Shown in pieces: positions 27,797-37,808 of a stretch of 64,000 nucleotides of DNA; the stretch's first letter is position 1, and each line of letters begins with the position of its first letter. Location of the stretch: positions 487,501-551,500 of the forward strand of contig NZ_CP024034.1 of the NCBI RefSeq assembly GCF_002688585.1, given 5' to 3'. A program made the translations under genes and the position numbers. The DNA comes from Candidatus Fonsibacter ubiquis (GTDB lineage Bacteria > Pseudomonadota > Alphaproteobacteria > Pelagibacterales > Pelagibacteraceae). The notes beneath the pieces are model-generated. The model did no database searches. It saw only the letters and a list, made by a program, of their open reading frames with translations, and was not told the DNA's origin.

Positions 27797-29371
27797 TTAA
27801 AAACTTATTAATTTATCTTTATTATTCTTAATGTATTTTCCAACCATTAACCTATTTACAGTAAAAGCTGTAAAGAAAGAGGTTGCAAGACCAACGCATA
27901 ATGTGACTGCAAAACCTTTTACAGGTCCACTTCCTAAATAGAATAAAATTACACCGGCAATAAATGTAGTTAAATTAGAATCGATAATCGTTAATAATGA
28001 TTTCTTGTAAGCCAAATCAAAGGCAATGATATTAGATTTTTCAATCTTTAATTCTTCCTTGGCACGTTCAAAAATAATAACATTTGTATCTATTGCCATT
28101 CCAACAGTTAGGATTATTCCAGCTATTCCCGGCAAAGTGAGAGTAGATCCAAATAAAGTTAATATTGAAATTAGAATTACAACATTTAGTAAAAGTGAAA
28201 TATTTGCAAAAAAACCCAGTAACTTGTAAGCATAAATCATGTAAATAAAAGCGAGCAAAAAACCTGCAATGAATGATATCAGGCCATAACGTATTGAATC
28301 TTCACCAAGATCTGCACCAACAGTTCTTTCCTCTATTATTTTCATTGGCGCTGGTAATGCCCCTGCTCTTAATAAAACTGCTAATTGATTTGCCTCCTCT
28401 ACTGTAAAACCTCCAGAAATTTGTCCACTTCCTGTAAGTATTGGTTCTCTAATAACCGGAGAGCTTAAAATTTCATTATCCAATATAATGGCAAGTGGTC
28501 TACCCACATTATCTTTAGTGGCATTTGCAAACTTTTTAGCTCCTATACTATCGAATTTAAAACTTACAATTGATTGATTAGTATCCCTTTCGAAACCAGG
28601 CTGTGCGTCAATTAAATTTTCTCCAGAAACAATTAATTTTTTTTCAACTTCAATAAAAGAACCATCTGCTTTGTTTTTAATTTTTTCAAACCCAATATTA
28701 TCTTTATCAACAGAACTTGATTTTAAAAACTTAAAATTAAGTTGAGCAGTTTTGCCAAGAATATTTTTAAAATTAGATGGATCGGACAAGCCAGGCAGCT
28801 CAACAATAATTCTATTATCTCCCTTTTGCTGAATAGAAGGTTCTTTTGTACCAAGTTGATCTACTCTTTTTCTAACAATTTCAATAGATTGATTAATTGT
28901 ATCTTTTTTTAAATTTTTAATATAATCATCAGAAAACTGTAAGATAATTAAATTTTTATCAATTTTATAAACAAAATCTTTTTTTAAGTTTTCTAAATTG
29001 TTATTAAGAAATATATTTTCTCTGCCAGCTCGATTAATTAAATTTATAGCATCATCTTTTTGGGATAAATTTTTTAACTCAAACTGTATTTTGTTATTTG
29101 AAAAAGTTAAGTTTTTATAATCAAATTTTTTTTCATCAAAAATTTTTTTTATATCGTTATATTTTTCTTGAGTTTTCTTAATAAGTAAGGGATTAATATC
29201 AATCTCTAACAATAAATATGAGCCCCCCTGAAGATCTAGCCCAAGATTTACTTTTTTATCTAAAAAAATTTTATATTTATTAGTAAAATTAAAATTTCCA
29301 ATAAATATATAAAAAAAAATTAATAGAGAAATTAGAATAAGTCCAATTTTGAATCTGGAAAAATTTAACAC
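27797..29371 (-). CDS. secD: Protein translocase subunit SecD
   Basis: 524 residues. The N-terminal helix is followed by NLGLDLQGGSYLLLEID, a large periplasmic domain with VRKRVDQLGTKEPSIQ and IIVELPGL, and six-helix membrane block containing GILITVGMAIDTNVIIFER-type sequence (TVGMAIDTNVIIFERAKEEL). Lies between yajC and secF in the usual yajC-secD-secF order. Confidence 0.96.
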   Translation of the reverse strand: MLNFSRFKIGLILISLLIFFYIFIGNFNFTNKYKIFLDKKVNLGLDLQGGSYLLLEIDINPLLIKKTQEKYNDIKKIFDEKKFDYKNLTFSNNKIQFELKNLSQKDDAINLINRAGRENIFLNNNLENLKKDFVYKIDKNLIILQFSDDYIKNLKKDTINQSIEIVRKRVDQLGTKEPSIQQKGDNRIIVELPGLSDPSNFKNILGKTAQLNFKFLKSSSVDKDNIGFEKIKNKADGSFIEVEKKLIVSGENLIDAQPGFERDTNQSIVSFKFDSIGAKKFANATKDNVGRPLAIILDNEILSSPVIREPILTGSGQISGGFTVEEANQLAVLLRAGALPAPMKIIEERTVGADLGEDSIRYGLISFIAGFLLAFIYMIYAYKLLGFFANISLLLNVVILISILTLFGSTLTLPGIAGIILTVGMAIDTNVIIFERAKEELKIEKSNIIAFDLAYKKSLLTIIDSNLTTFIAGVILFYLGSGPVKGFAVTLCVGLATSFFTAFTVNRLMVGKYIKNNKDKLISF

Positions 29372-29379
29372 TACTTAAA

Positions 29380-29661
29380 TTATTTTGTTTCTGATTTAGA
29401 TAAGACTTGTGAGATAGTAGATTTTATAATTTTAACATTTATATTTTCAGCGATTTCTAAATCTGCTTTTTCATCATCTATAATTCTCGTAATCTTTCCA
29501 ACAATACCACCTGCTGTGACAACAGTGTCACCTCTTGTTAATTTAGTTATCATTAATTTATGCTCAGCAACTCTTTTTTGTTGTGGACGAATTAAAAGAA
29601 AATAGAAAATTACAAAAATTAATATTAATGGAATAAATTGTGCAAAACCGGAAGCTGACAT
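29380..29661 (-). CDS. yajC: Preprotein translocase accessory subunit YajC
   Basis: 93 residues with a single membrane helix (about 8-24, FIPLILIFVIFYFLLIRPQQKR) and a small soluble domain with GDTVVTAGGIVGKI. Part of the SecDF-YajC complex. 8 bp upstream of secD. Confidence 0.95.
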   Translation of the reverse strand: MSASGFAQFIPLILIFVIFYFLLIRPQQKRVAEHKLMITKLTRGDTVVTAGGIVGKITRIIDDEKADLEIAENINVKIIKSTISQVLSKSETK

Positions 29662-29725
29662 AATGTGGTGAATATACTAGAAGATCTTTAAATACAATAT
29701 TTTATTTAATAATTTTACGTATTTT

Positions 29726-31000
29726 TTAAATTTTTTTTAAACCATTCATATAACTTTGAAGAGCAATAGGTATACTAACAGAGCCATCTTTGTTTTGATG
29801 ATTTTCGAGTATTGCAATTAAAGTTCTGCCGATAGCAAGGCCTGACCCATTTAATGTTGTTACATAGTCAATTTTTTTATTTAAATCTTTATAACGTGCT
29901 AGCATTCTACTTGATTGAAATTGCCCACAAGAAGAGCAGCTAGATATTTCTCTATAGCTATTTTGTGATGGTATCCAAACCTCAATATCATAGGTTTTTT
30001 CTGCTGAAAAGCCCATGTCTCCAGACGAAAGCAACATAACTCTAAAAGGTAATTCAAGTTTTTTAAGAATTGTTTCTGCACAATTTGTTAATCTCTCAAG
30101 TTCGTTATTATTTTCCTCTGGTCTAACAATACTTACTAGTTCAACTTTTTGAAATTGATGCTGTCTCATCATACCTTTAGTATCTTTGCCAGCTGCTCCA
30201 GCTTCAGCTCTAAAACAAGGTGTAGCAGCCACATACCGCAATGGCAAATCCTCATAATTTAATATTTTATCTCTAACAATATTTGTTAGCGATACTTCGG
30301 CTGTAGGTATTAACCATAAACCATTTTCTAAAGAAAATTGTTCTTTTGCAAATTTTGGCAATTGTCCAGTTGAATACATAGATTTTTCATTAACGATTAT
30401 AGGGACATTCATCTCTAGATAGTCAAATTCTTTAACATGGATATCAATCATAAAATTAATTAATGCTCTCTCTAATTTTGCAATATTTCCCTTTGTAATT
30501 ACAAATCTCGAACCAGAAATTTTAACTGCTGTTTCAAAGTCCATTAAATCTTTTTCTAAACCTATTTCATCATGCGACTTAATTTTAAAGTCAAAACTTC
30601 TAATATTACCAAATTTTCTTAATTCTTTATTACTTGAACTATCTTTTCCAATGGGCACATCATCCAAGTGGATATTAGGTAGATTCAGGAGAATTTTGTT
30701 AATTTTTTCTTTTTGTTCAGTTATTTTTTTTTCAAAATTTTCAATATCAATTTTCATTAATGATACTTTTTCAGACAGTGATAAGAAATCTTTACTTTTT
30801 TTATCTTTATATGTTGAAAGAGTTTTTGAAATTTTATTTCTTTCCTCTTGAAGTTTTTGCTGTTTTTCTAAGTTTTGTCTTAAGCTTGAGTCTAATAAAA
30901 TAATCTCATCAATTATTGTATCTGAGTTTTCAATAAATCTCTCAATATACTTTTTTTTACAAATAACTGGTTTTTCTCTTATATGTTTAAGTATTATCAT
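29726..31000 (-). CDS. serS: Seryl-tRNA synthetase
   Basis: 424 residues. The N-terminal antiparallel coiled-coil arm (about 30-100) is followed by a class II catalytic domain with TAEVSLTNI, CFRAEAGAAGKDTKGMMRQH (motif 2) and NGSGLAIGRTLIAILEN (motif 3). Overlaps tatC by 14 bp; the tatABC-serS order is typical for alphaproteobacteria. Confidence 0.97.
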   Translation of the reverse strand: MIILKHIREKPVICKKKYIERFIENSDTIIDEIILLDSSLRQNLEKQQKLQEERNKISKTLSTYKDKKSKDFLSLSEKVSLMKIDIENFEKKITEQKEKINKILLNLPNIHLDDVPIGKDSSSNKELRKFGNIRSFDFKIKSHDEIGLEKDLMDFETAVKISGSRFVITKGNIAKLERALINFMIDIHVKEFDYLEMNVPIIVNEKSMYSTGQLPKFAKEQFSLENGLWLIPTAEVSLTNIVRDKILNYEDLPLRYVAATPCFRAEAGAAGKDTKGMMRQHQFQKVELVSIVRPEENNNELERLTNCAETILKKLELPFRVMLLSSGDMGFSAEKTYDIEVWIPSQNSYREISSCSSCGQFQSSRMLARYKDLNKKIDYVTTLNGSGLAIGRTLIAILENHQNKDGSVSIPIALQSYMNGLKKI

Positions 31001-31760
31001 TCTTATTTTTTTCTAAATATTTAATTATTAAAATAGATATTTCATATAAGAGCATTAATGGAATTGCTAACCCAATCTGGCTTATTGGATCTGGAGGGGT
31101 AATAATTGCAGCTACAATAAATATAATTACTATAATATACCGTCTTCTTTCTGATAAATATTTAGAGTCAATAAAGCCAACAGTTGCTAATAAAATTAGT
31201 AAAACTGGTAACTCAAAACTAAGCCCAAACGCGAGCATAAAAATCATTATTAAAGAAAGATATTCGCTTACTCTTGCCTCTAATTGAATAGGCATACTTG
31301 TTTGGGATTTAAGAGATTCAAATGATAAAAAAAACTTAATTGCTAATGGCATTATGAAATAATAGGCCAAAAACGCCCCAAGTAGAAAAAGAACTGGAGT
31401 TGCTATCATAAATGGTAAAATAGCTTTCTTCTCGTTTGAATATAATCCTGGCGCTATAAATTTCCAAATTTGAATTAAAAAAATTGGAAACGAAAAAAAT
31501 AAGGCTGAGAAAAAGGATAACTTTAAATAAGTAATAAATGTTTCTTGTAATGCGGTAAAAATTAATCTTTTATTACCAATCCCACCTTCTCCCAAAGCTT
31601 TTACATATGGCTGTAGTAAAAAATCATAAATTTTATCCGCATTCATATAAGAAATAATAAAAGCTAATACAAAAAAGATTAGACTTTTTATAATCCGTGA
31701 TCGGAGTTCTAATAAATGTTCTGATATAGTTGATTGATTTTGATCATTATTAATATTCAT
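30987..31760 (-). CDS. tatC: Twin-arginine translocase subunit TatC
   Basis: 257 residues, six membrane helices. The N-terminal HLLELRSRIIKSLI signature, the RFLIQIWKF-type loop (FPIFLIQIWKFIAPGLYSNEKK) and FGLSFELPV are present. It binds twin-arginine signal peptides. A candidate substrate, the M48 lipoprotein with NRRDFLSL, is encoded at the start of the window. Confidence 0.97.
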   Translation of the reverse strand: MNINNDQNQSTISEHLLELRSRIIKSLIFFVLAFIISYMNADKIYDFLLQPYVKALGEGGIGNKRLIFTALQETFITYLKLSFFSALFFSFPIFLIQIWKFIAPGLYSNEKKAILPFMIATPVLFLLGAFLAYYFIMPLAIKFFLSFESLKSQTSMPIQLEARVSEYLSLIMIFMLAFGLSFELPVLLILLATVGFIDSKYLSERRRYIIVIIFIVAAIITPPDPISQIGLAIPLMLLYEISILIIKYLEKNKNDNT

Positions 31761-31771
31761 AAAAATAAAAA

Positions 31772-32014
31772 TTAAGATTTATCTTTTTTTTTTTTATTTT
31801 CTTCTTCTAAATCAATATTAACAATTTTTTTTATATCTTTTTCTTGTTCTTGAACAATATCATCAATTCCTTTTTGAAAGGAATTAACATAATTCTTTAT
31901 TCCATTTTTTATTTGGATAAATTTTCTAATAACAACAGGAAGGTCCTTGGGTCCTATAACTAATATAGCAACTAGGATTATGACTAAAATTTCTGACCAC
32001 CCTATTTGTGGCAT
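31772..32014 (-). CDS. tatB: Twin-arginine translocase subunit TatB
   Basis: 80 residues: one membrane helix with the family start QIGWSEILVIILVAILVIGPKDLP, then an amphipathic helix and a charged tail ending in lysines. Shorter than most TatB proteins because the C-terminal tail is reduced. Gaps of 8 bp to tatA and 11 bp to tatC. Confidence 0.93.
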   Translation of the reverse strand: MPQIGWSEILVIILVAILVIGPKDLPVVIRKFIQIKNGIKNYVNSFQKGIDDIVQEQEKDIKKIVNIDLEEENKKKKDKS

Positions 32015-32022
32015 AAATTATT

Positions 32023-32217
32023 TTAGTGATTTGACTTTGAATTTTGATCTTTATCGTTTGGATCTTTTTTATCTGCTGATTGATCATCAGACATACCCTT
32101 TTTAAAACTTTTTATTCCTTTAGCTACATCTCCCATTAAATCAGATATTTTGCCTCTGCCAAACAAGAGAACAATTACTATAACAACAATAATTATATGC
32201 CAAAAACTAAGACCCAT
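32023..32217 (-). CDS. tatA: Twin-arginine translocase subunit TatA
   Basis: 64 residues: N-terminal membrane helix (about 4-19), [24 protein letters not shown] amphipathic helix with the conserved FG-x2-K pattern, then a charged polar tail. Pore-forming component of the Tat system; first gene of tatABC. Confidence 0.95.
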   Translation of the reverse strand: MGLSFWHIIIVVIVIVLLFGRGKISDLMGDVAKGIKSFKKGMSDDQSADKKDPNDKDQNSKSNH

Positions 32218-32258
32218 ATATAAAACCTATATATTAATTAATATTTTAATACAAATAA

Positions 32259-32915
32259 TTAGTTGTCTTTTTTGTTTAATGTTCCAGAAAGCATGTCGTC
32301 AATATTTGAAAAAATGTCTTCTTTAGATACTTTTTCAAGGTCATCTTGTGCAAACTTGTTTGTTCCAAAAATTGATCTATCGAGGCGACTATCTATCAGT
32401 CCGGCCGATGCAAGCTCTTCAGAATTTGGTAAATCTGATAAAGATTTTAAATTAAAATGACTTAAAAAAGTATCCGTTGTTACATATAATAACGGCTTAC
32501 CAGGTATTTCTTTTCTCCCATTGGGTTTAACCCATCCGAGCTCAAATAATATTTCTAAAGTTCCAGTACTAAATGATACTCCTCTAATCTCCTCAATTTC
32601 AGAGCGGGTTACGGGTTGATGATAAGCTATAATAGCTAAAGTTTCTATTGTAGCTTTCGATAACTTTCTTTGCTGAACAACTTCACTTGCAATTTTTTTT
32701 GATAAATTATCTGCTGTTCTAAAAGACCATTTATTAGAAATTTCATAAAGATTTATACCTCGATCTATAAATTCAGATTGTAATTCTTTTAAAATTTTTA
32801 AAACATCAACATTTAGTTCAATTTTCGATTTAATTGTTTCTATATCCAAAGGTTCATCAGCAGCAAATAAGATCGCTTCAACTAGTCTTTTGGCATCTTT
32901 ATTTTTATTCAACAT
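32259..32915 (-). CDS. scpB: Segregation and condensation protein B
   Basis: 218 residues with winged-helix domains: EAILFAADEPLDIETIK near the start, then the conserved ALSIIAYHQPVTRSEIEEIRG-type block (LAIIAYHQPVTRSEIEEIRG) and GRKEIPGKPLLYVTTDTFL. Forms the SMC-ScpA-ScpB condensin complex. 2 bp after scpA and 41 bp before tatA. Confidence 0.95.
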   Translation of the reverse strand: MLNKNKDAKRLVEAILFAADEPLDIETIKSKIELNVDVLKILKELQSEFIDRGINLYEISNKWSFRTADNLSKKIASEVVQQRKLSKATIETLAIIAYHQPVTRSEIEEIRGVSFSTGTLEILFELGWVKPNGRKEIPGKPLLYVTTDTFLSHFNLKSLSDLPNSEELASAGLIDSRLDRSIFGTNKFAQDDLEKVSKEDIFSNIDDMLSGTLNKKDN

Positions 32916-32917
32916 TT

Positions 32918-33682
32918 TTATGTAGCTTTTATTAATATTTTATCAAAAATTTTTTTTTGCATAATAGACAATTTTCCTTCTCTAACTAGCTCTAGGCTTC
33001 CAGCAAAAGTTCCTGCTAATCCTGATTTTTGTAAATTTTTAGAACCAGAAAAAGATCCGGGAACAACATCTTTTATATCTCTCCACTCTGTTAATTCTTT
33101 TAGTAAACTCGTAATTTTTTTTATTGCTTCCTCCATTGTATAAACTGGTAATTTTGAAATATTCATAATGGAAAAATTTTGTTTTCTTTTTATTTCAGCA
33201 TAAGATTTAATAAGCTCATAAAGTGATACAGCATATTTTGATGTCGAAATAGATTTAATTCCCTCTCGAATACCTTTTGTAAAAATATCTCTTCCTAGCT
33301 GTTTTTGTGACACAAGTTTATCAGAGAGAAATCTTATTGCTTCTAACTTTCTTAATTGTAATTTTAACTTTTCAGCCATTTGAAGAGCTGAAAAATCATC
33401 TTCATAATCATCTGGTAATAATAATCTAGATTTTAAATATGCGAGCCATGTTGCCATGACCAAAAAATCAGCTGCTAGTTCTAAATTCTTTTTTATATTA
33501 TTGATAAATTTTAAATATTCGTCAGCTAACTGAACAATAGAAATTTTCATAAGATCTACTTTTTGAGATTTAGCTAAATCCAAAAGTAGCTCTAGAGGTC
33601 CTTCATAATTATCAATATTTAGATTAAATTCATCTTCTTGTTTCTCTTGAATAGAAGGTTTTAATTCAACAATACTGCTCAT
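32918..33682 (-). CDS. scpA: Segregation and condensation protein A
   Basis: 254 residues, kleisin subunit of bacterial condensin. The signature N-terminus is NYEGPLELLLDLAKSQKVDL, followed by YLKFINNIKKNLELAADFLVMATWLAYLKSRLLLP. A C-terminal winged-helix region contains LVREGKLSIMQ. 21 bp after nagZ. Confidence 0.95.
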   Translation of the reverse strand: MSSIVELKPSIQEKQEDEFNLNIDNYEGPLELLLDLAKSQKVDLMKISIVQLADEYLKFINNIKKNLELAADFLVMATWLAYLKSRLLLPDDYEDDFSALQMAEKLKLQLRKLEAIRFLSDKLVSQKQLGRDIFTKGIREGIKSISTSKYAVSLYELIKSYAEIKRKQNFSIMNISKLPVYTMEEAIKKITSLLKELTEWRDIKDVVPGSFSGSKNLQKSGLAGTFAGSLELVREGKLSIMQKKIFDKILIKAT

Positions 33683-33703
33683 GTAATTTATTTAACTGAT
33701 TCT

Positions 33704-34657
33704 TTAGTTAAATTTATAAAAATTTGCCTTAATTTTTTTTGTTAATTTATTTGTAAAATTATCAATTTCTGGCACGATTAAGGAAAGTTTCTTCATTTGA
33801 TCCAAGTTTCCATTGCAATGTAACAAAACATTACAACCAGCATCTAGGGTTAATTTAGCATTTTTCAATATACTGCCAGACAATGCTTTCATGCAAATAT
33901 CGTCTGACATTAATATTCCTCTAAAACTAAGATACTTTCTTATAATGTCATTAATTATTTTTTTTGATTGTGTTGCACATCTTGTTGGATCAATGTTTTT
34001 ATACAAAATATGTGCAGACATTGCTAAATAACTATTAACTTTTTTAAATGTTCTGAAATCATTATTTTTTAAGTAATCCAAGGAAAGGTTTACTTGCGGT
34101 AACGCAAAGTGGGAGTCTATGCTAGTGCAGCCGTGCCCAGGTATATGCTTAATAACAGTTTCAAGTCCTGATTTTTTATAAGATTTTATTAAGTATTTTG
34201 ATAATTTTACAACGATTTTATAATTTGTTGAAAAAGATCTATTTCCAATAACGTTTTTTTTATCTGCATTAAATAAATCAAGAACAGGAACTGTATTTAT
34301 ATTAATTCCACAATATTTTAATATTGAAATATTTATTTTAAGAAATTTATCGAATTTTGAATAAAATTTAGGATCATTATTGTAAATATCTCCAAAATAT
34401 TTTGCGTTGTAATTTTCAAGATTTATAATGTTTTTAAAACGGTTTACCATTCCTCCTTCTTGATCAATTAATATTGGAAAATTTTTATCCTTAAAAAGAT
34501 CTTTTATACTGGTTGTTAGATTTTTAACTTGTTCTAGATTTTTTATATTTCTAGAAAATAAAATAATTCCCCAAGGTTTATATTTTTTAAAAAAAGTAAT
34601 TTCATTTAAATTTAACTTAAAACTATCAATTCCAAAAATAATTGCGTGCGTTTTCAA
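33704..34657 (-). CDS. nagZ: Beta-N-acetylhexosaminidase NagZ
   Basis: 317 residues, GH3 family. Removes N-acetylglucosamine from anhydromuropeptides during cell-wall recycling. Key motifs are LIDQEGGMVNRFK, KHIPGHGCTSIDSH (flexible catalytic loop with the Asp-His dyad) and GILMSDDICM (nucleophile Asp). It fits functionally with the MltB-like transglycosylase in this window. 3 bp after the small membrane protein gene. Confidence 0.94.
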   Translation of the reverse strand: MKTHAIIFGIDSFKLNLNEITFFKKYKPWGIILFSRNIKNLEQVKNLTTSIKDLFKDKNFPILIDQEGGMVNRFKNIINLENYNAKYFGDIYNNDPKFYSKFDKFLKINISILKYCGININTVPVLDLFNADKKNVIGNRSFSTNYKIVVKLSKYLIKSYKKSGLETVIKHIPGHGCTSIDSHFALPQVNLSLDYLKNNDFRTFKKVNSYLAMSAHILYKNIDPTRCATQSKKIINDIIRKYLSFRGILMSDDICMKALSGSILKNAKLTLDAGCNVLLHCNGNLDQMKKLSLIVPEIDNFTNKLTKKIKANFYKFN

Positions 34658-34660
34658 AAT

Positions 34661-34918
34661 TTATTTTATTAACTCCCAATATTGTTTTTGCTTATAAATA
34701 TTTTTAAAGAAATCATTGTTATCGATTCTTTTTTTAAAATCAGAGGATGAGCTAATTTTATCTAATTTTTCAATATGTGAATTTAAAAAGACTAAATAAT
34801 CTAATCTTTTTTTGTCTGCATTTTTAATAAATAAATTGGAATTATAGTAAAATAAACAAAGTATTAAAAAAGAGAAAACGAGAAAAAAAGCTATTATATT
34901 ATATAAATTTTTTTTCAT
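34661..34918 (-). CDS. Small single-helix membrane protein between argS and nagZ
   Basis: 85 residues: an N-terminal hydrophobic helix (about 8-26, IIAFFLVFSFLILCLFYY) and a charged soluble part. In many alphaproteobacteria a longer SPOR-domain protein occupies this slot between argS and nagZ. This one lacks a recognisable SPOR domain and may be a reduced relic or an unrelated protein. Gaps of 3 bp on both sides support a real cotranscribed gene. Confidence 0.65.
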   Translation of the reverse strand: MKKNLYNIIAFFLVFSFLILCLFYYNSNLFIKNADKKRLDYLVFLNSHIEKLDKISSSSDFKKRIDNNDFFKNIYKQKQYWELIK

Positions 34919-34921
34919 TAA

Positions 34922-36643
34922 TTACATTTCAACTGGAGCAGTAACATTAAGAATATCTAATCCAGTTTTTATAACTAATTGTATTTTTTTAATTAAGAAT
35001 AACCGTGCCGACTGAATTTCAGGATTATTCTCATTCAAAATTTTTAAGTTATCATTTTCATTTCCAGAGTTCCAGTAAGTATGAAATAAACTTGCTAATT
35101 CATATAAATAAAACGGAACTCTATGTGGTTCTAAATGATATGCTGATAACTCTAAGCACTTAGGCCACTCAGCTATTTTTTTTATTATATCAATCTCTAT
35201 TTCTTGATTAAGAAAACTTAAATTTAATTTTTTTTCATTGCTGATTTCATATTTAGTTTTTCTAAATAAGGAACAAATTCTAGCATGAGCATACTGAACA
35301 TAAAATACTGGATTTTCTTTGGAATGATCAGTAACTAAATCAAAGTCAAAATCTAATTGTGAGTCATTACTTCGATATATCATCATAAATCTTACGGAAT
35401 CTTTGCCAACTTCATTTATAAGATCGCTTGCAGTTATGAAATCCCCTGCTCTTTTTGACATTTTTAACTGATTTCCTGATTTAAATAGTTTAACTAGCTG
35501 ACAAACTTTGGAAATCATTTGTTGTTGATTTTCAGATAAAGCGGATACACAAGAGGCTTGTCTTTTTAAATAACCGGCATGATCTGCTCCAAGAACGTTT
35601 ATAAGCAAATCAAACTTTCTATCTATTTTATTAAGGTGATAAGCAACATCATTTGCAAAATAAGTCCAAGTGCCATCTGATTTTTTTAATGCTCTGTCGG
35701 AGTCATCCCCAAATTTAGTAGATTGAAATAAAATTTGCTTTCTAGGTTCCCAATCATCAACTTCATTTCCTTTTGGTTTTGCTAAAATTCCCTCATAGAC
35801 ATAATTTTTTTTCTTTAATATGTCTAAAGCCCTTTCAACTAAATTTTGATTAACAATATCATTTTCAGAAATAAAATTATTATGAACAATTCCAAGTTGT
35901 TTTAAGTCATTTTTTATTAAATTCATCGCTTCTTCTATACAAACTTTTTTAAGATCATTAAAAATTAAATTATAATTTTCAAAATTACTGAGATTATTTT
36001 TTTTTAAAATATTTTTTGCTATATCAATTACATACTCACCTGGGTATAGATCCTGGTCCTCGGGGAATAAAGTTTTATTTTTTATTTCTAATATTCTATA
36101 ATAAACAGATTTTACAAATTGATTAATTTGATTGCCGTAATCGTTAATATAATATTCTTTAACAACTTTATTTCCAACAAAACTCAATAGATTTGCTAAT
36201 ATATCCCCAAAAACAGCTCCTCTACAATGGCCTACATGCAAAGGACCAGTTGGATTTGCAGATACGTATTCGATTAAAATTTTTTTAGGTACGAAATTAT
36301 CGCTTTTTCCAAAATTTATGTCTGTTGCTTTTAAAAAATTGTACCAAAAATCCTTATTAAAAAAAAAATTTAAAAATCCAGGTTTAGCTACTTCAATTTT
36401 TATAATCTCTTTAAATTTACTATCCAAATGTTTTTTAATAATAGCAGCAAGCTCAACTGGACTTAGATTATTTTCTTTAGCAAAAATCATTGGAGCATTG
36501 GTACTCAAATCACCATGGGTTTTTATTTTTGGAATTTCTACTGAAAAATTATCTAATTTTTCAGGCAACTTAATAAGTTTATTTTTTTCTAATACTTTAA
36601 AAAAATCAATCAATTTAATTTTATAATTAGTAAAGATATTCAT
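34922..36643 (-). CDS. argS: Arginyl-tRNA synthetase
   Basis: 573 residues, class I. It has SANPTGPLHVGHCRGAV with HVGH at 136-139, a KMSKRAG motif (LKMSKRAGDFI), and C-terminal anticodon-binding helices with FYVQYAHARICSLFR. Its start overlaps the stop of dgt by 4 bp. Confidence 0.97.
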   Translation of the reverse strand: MNIFTNYKIKLIDFFKVLEKNKLIKLPEKLDNFSVEIPKIKTHGDLSTNAPMIFAKENNLSPVELAAIIKKHLDSKFKEIIKIEVAKPGFLNFFFNKDFWYNFLKATDINFGKSDNFVPKKILIEYVSANPTGPLHVGHCRGAVFGDILANLLSFVGNKVVKEYYINDYGNQINQFVKSVYYRILEIKNKTLFPEDQDLYPGEYVIDIAKNILKKNNLSNFENYNLIFNDLKKVCIEEAMNLIKNDLKQLGIVHNNFISENDIVNQNLVERALDILKKKNYVYEGILAKPKGNEVDDWEPRKQILFQSTKFGDDSDRALKKSDGTWTYFANDVAYHLNKIDRKFDLLINVLGADHAGYLKRQASCVSALSENQQQMISKVCQLVKLFKSGNQLKMSKRAGDFITASDLINEVGKDSVRFMMIYRSNDSQLDFDFDLVTDHSKENPVFYVQYAHARICSLFRKTKYEISNEKKLNLSFLNQEIEIDIIKKIAEWPKCLELSAYHLEPHRVPFYLYELASLFHTYWNSGNENDNLKILNENNPEIQSARLFLIKKIQLVIKTGLDILNVTAPVEM

Positions 36644-37782
36644 CTAATTTTATTATATAAATCAATTGCAAACTTATCTGTCATCCCGGCAATAAAATCT
36701 GAAACTGATCTTTCTAGTCCCCACTTGTTTTTTATATCTGAAGGTAAAAATTTTTTATTATTTTTAATTAAATATATATATAAAGTTTTTATAATTTTTT
36801 CAGCTTTGTCGGTCATTTCTTTGACGGATTTATTTTCATACATATTTAATTTTAAAAATTCTCGAATTTGGTTATTTGCCTTAATTAATTTTGGTGAAAA
36901 ACTTACTATAAATTTTTTGGAATTATAAACATCGTCAATTGTTTTGATTTTGTATTTCTTTAAATTTTTTTTTGTATGTAAAATCAAATCGGTGACCATA
37001 AAATTAATTATTGATCTAATAATTTCGTTTCTAAGTAATTTTTTATTTTTAAACTGCTTATTTTTTTTTTTTATAATCTCTCCAATAATTGGCAAATCTT
37101 TAATATCATTAATTGAAAATAATCCGGCTCTGATGCCATCATCAATATCATGATTATTATAAGCAATATCGTCAGATAAAGCACTTATTTGTGCTTCTAA
37201 AGAAGATTGATTATAAAAATTAATTTTTTTAATCTTATTTAAATTAGGTAGTAAATCTAGGTTTTGTTTTATTAAATAATTTGGACCATTATGTTTAACA
37301 ATTCCGTCTATTGTATTAATAGATAAATTTAAGCCATCAAAATTTTGATAAGCCTTTTCTAATTCTGTAACTAGACGTATTGAATGAATGTTATGATTAA
37401 AACCACCATGATCTCTTATACAATAATCTAAAATTTTTTCTCCCGCATGACCAAATGGTGGATGACCCAAATCATGGGCTAAACTAATAGCCTCTGATAA
37501 ATCTTCATTTAATTTCAAATATCTTGAAATTGATCTTGATATTTGTGACACTTCCAAGGTATGCGTAAGTCTTGTTCTATAATGATCTCCCTCGTCATAC
37601 ACAAAAACTTGTGTTTTATATTTTAACCTTCTAAATGAAGTTGAATGTATAATTCTATCACGATCCCTTTGATAAAATGATCTATAGAGGTTTTTTTTAT
37701 CACCAAATTGTCTTCCCAAATAATTTGAATTATTAGAGGAAAATTTAATTAATAACTTATTGTAATTCTCAACCCCAGACAT
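36640..37782 (-). CDS. dgt: dGTPase-like HD-domain triphosphohydrolase
   Basis: 380 residues. Hydrolyses dNTPs to nucleoside and triphosphate. The HD-domain metal motifs are RTRLTHTLEVSQISR, LAHDLGHPPFGHAGE and SALSDDIAYNNHDIDDG. Divergent from erpA across 26 bp, the usual alphaproteobacterial arrangement, and first gene of the dgt-argS-nagZ-scpAB-tatABC-serS series. Confidence 0.95.
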   Translation of the reverse strand: MSGVENYNKLLIKFSSNNSNYLGRQFGDKKNLYRSFYQRDRDRIIHSTSFRRLKYKTQVFVYDEGDHYRTRLTHTLEVSQISRSISRYLKLNEDLSEAISLAHDLGHPPFGHAGEKILDYCIRDHGGFNHNIHSIRLVTELEKAYQNFDGLNLSINTIDGIVKHNGPNYLIKQNLDLLPNLNKIKKINFYNQSSLEAQISALSDDIAYNNHDIDDGIRAGLFSINDIKDLPIIGEIIKKKNKQFKNKKLLRNEIIRSIINFMVTDLILHTKKNLKKYKIKTIDDVYNSKKFIVSFSPKLIKANNQIREFLKLNMYENKSVKEMTDKAEKIIKTLYIYLIKNNKKFLPSDIKNKWGLERSVSDFIAGMTDKFAIDLYNKIR

Positions 37783-37808
37783 ATATTAATAATTAACATA
37801 TAAATTGA

